From Pseudomonadota bacterium (lineage in GTDB: Bacteria > Pseudomonadota > Gammaproteobacteria > Steroidobacterales > Steroidobacteraceae), in the NCBI GenBank assembly GCA_021843755.1, contig JAKBWB010000047.1, positions 1 through 56,617 on the forward strand: a stretch of 56,617 nucleotides of DNA. Direction: 5' to 3'. Numbering within the stretch: position 1 is the first letter of the stretch; each line of letters opens with the position of its first letter. A model generated the notes under the pieces. It was not told where the DNA came from and searched no databases. It was given only the letters and a program-made list of their open reading frames with translations. This document shows positions 56,121 through 56,617 of the stretch, one piece after another. The translations under genes and the position numbers were made by a program.

Positions 56121-56617
56121 AGTCGGCTCAGGATGACGTCGGGCGGGTCGGACGTAGCGGATTGGCGTCATACGGGATCCGCCTCCTGACCCGGCAGAGG
56201 CTTTGCGGCCATGAGTTACTGCCGTGAGTGAATCACTCACTGTCCTGGTACCACAGAAACTGGGTCTGGCATCGGACAGTCAGTTTGACGGATCGTCACG
56301 ACATCTGGCGAGCCGGAGGAACACTATAAATACATCGCCACAGACCGGACCCTCCATTGTACAACCCTTGCGGTAGGCGAACGGGCATTCATGCCGGCAG
56401 CGTTCCGGGCGGTCGTGACGCCGCCAATCCGATAGCGCCCTGGAATGCCGTCGACCGTCAACTTCCTTAGGTGCCGGAGGCTGCACGACTAGCCCTACTT
56501 TCGCAAATTCGTGCAGATTCCGGGCGCTAATGGAAGCGGAAATCCCGGGAAAACAAGGATAGTGCTTGACGTTCGATGTCGGAAAATGCTACATGAAAGA
56601 ATGCATGTATTCGAACG
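56121..56617. other. Terminal intergenic region
   Basis: About 500 bases without a gene. It contains the palindrome at 56224-56240 and a promoter-like TTGACG-18-TACATG at 56566-56595, probably for a gene beyond the window. Confidence 0.4.
56224..56240. promoter_or_regulatory. 17-bp palindrome
   Basis: GTGAGTGA-A-TCACTCAC is perfect with an 8-bp arm on each side. The length suits a TetR- or MarR-type operator, but no such gene is adjacent in the window. Confidence 0.4.

Overview
The window reads as chromosome of a GC-rich, Gram-negative chemolithotroph. Evidence for that lifestyle is a Tat-exported uptake [NiFe] hydrogenase with its cytochrome b, a DoxDA-type thiosulfate:quinone oxidoreductase, a persulfide dioxygenase, a form II (CoxL-like) molybdenum hydroxylase operon and a complex-I/Hyf-like membrane complex. 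This set fits a sulfur- and hydrogen-oxidising gammaproteobacterium or Acidithiobacillia relative (something like Acidiferrobacter or Acidithiobacillus). That placement is an inference from gene content, not a measured assignment.

Region 1 (1-10.7 kb) is an accessory, mobile-element-scarred zone. It has a tRNA-Gly(GCC) followed directly by a tyrosine recombinase, a frameshifted HTH gene, HigBA-like and VapBC toxin-antitoxin pairs, a SNF2 helicase with SWIM zinc finger translationally coupled to an unknown partner, and a second integrase copy that is broken into two pieces about 2.3 kb apart. Between the pieces lie a nucleotidyltransferase/RHH toxin-antitoxin-like pair and an isoprenylcysteine-methyltransferase-like membrane protein.

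Region 2 (10.7-14.7 kb) carries an RcnR-like metal sensor, a P1B-type ATPase with an altered CPx motif, and an MFS transporter. Region 3 (14.9-21.3 kb, minus strand) is a complete coxSLMDEG operon of the form II type. An unlinked enolase follows at 22.3-23.6 kb.

Region 4 (24.4-31.9 kb, minus strand) is a six-gene Hyf/complex-I-like operon whose large subunit has lost the NiFe cysteine ligands and whose ferredoxin and NuoB-like subunits are fused. A P-loop NTPase and a DUF190 protein lie next to it. Region 5 (33.9-38.5 kb, minus strand) holds doxDA, a periplasmic binding protein and a Tat-exported DsrE-like protein, plus a frameshifted TonB receptor. An FtsH protease follows on the plus strand.

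Region 6 (41.8-46.7 kb, plus strand) is the uptake hydrogenase operon: small subunit, large subunit, cytochrome b, maturation protease, lipoprotein cytochrome c and HypA. Region 7 (46.7-56.1 kb) holds katG behind a well-formed OxyR-type site, a persulfide dioxygenase, a divergent CDF exporter/MerR pair sharing a MerR-type promoter, an MscS channel, a decayed PAS-domain fragment, a sugar nucleotidyltransferase and a methyltransferase. The lithotrophic modules plausibly feed electrons to the quinone pool: thiosulfate via DoxDA, H2 via the cytochrome b. KatG and the metal exporters are stress-protection genes.
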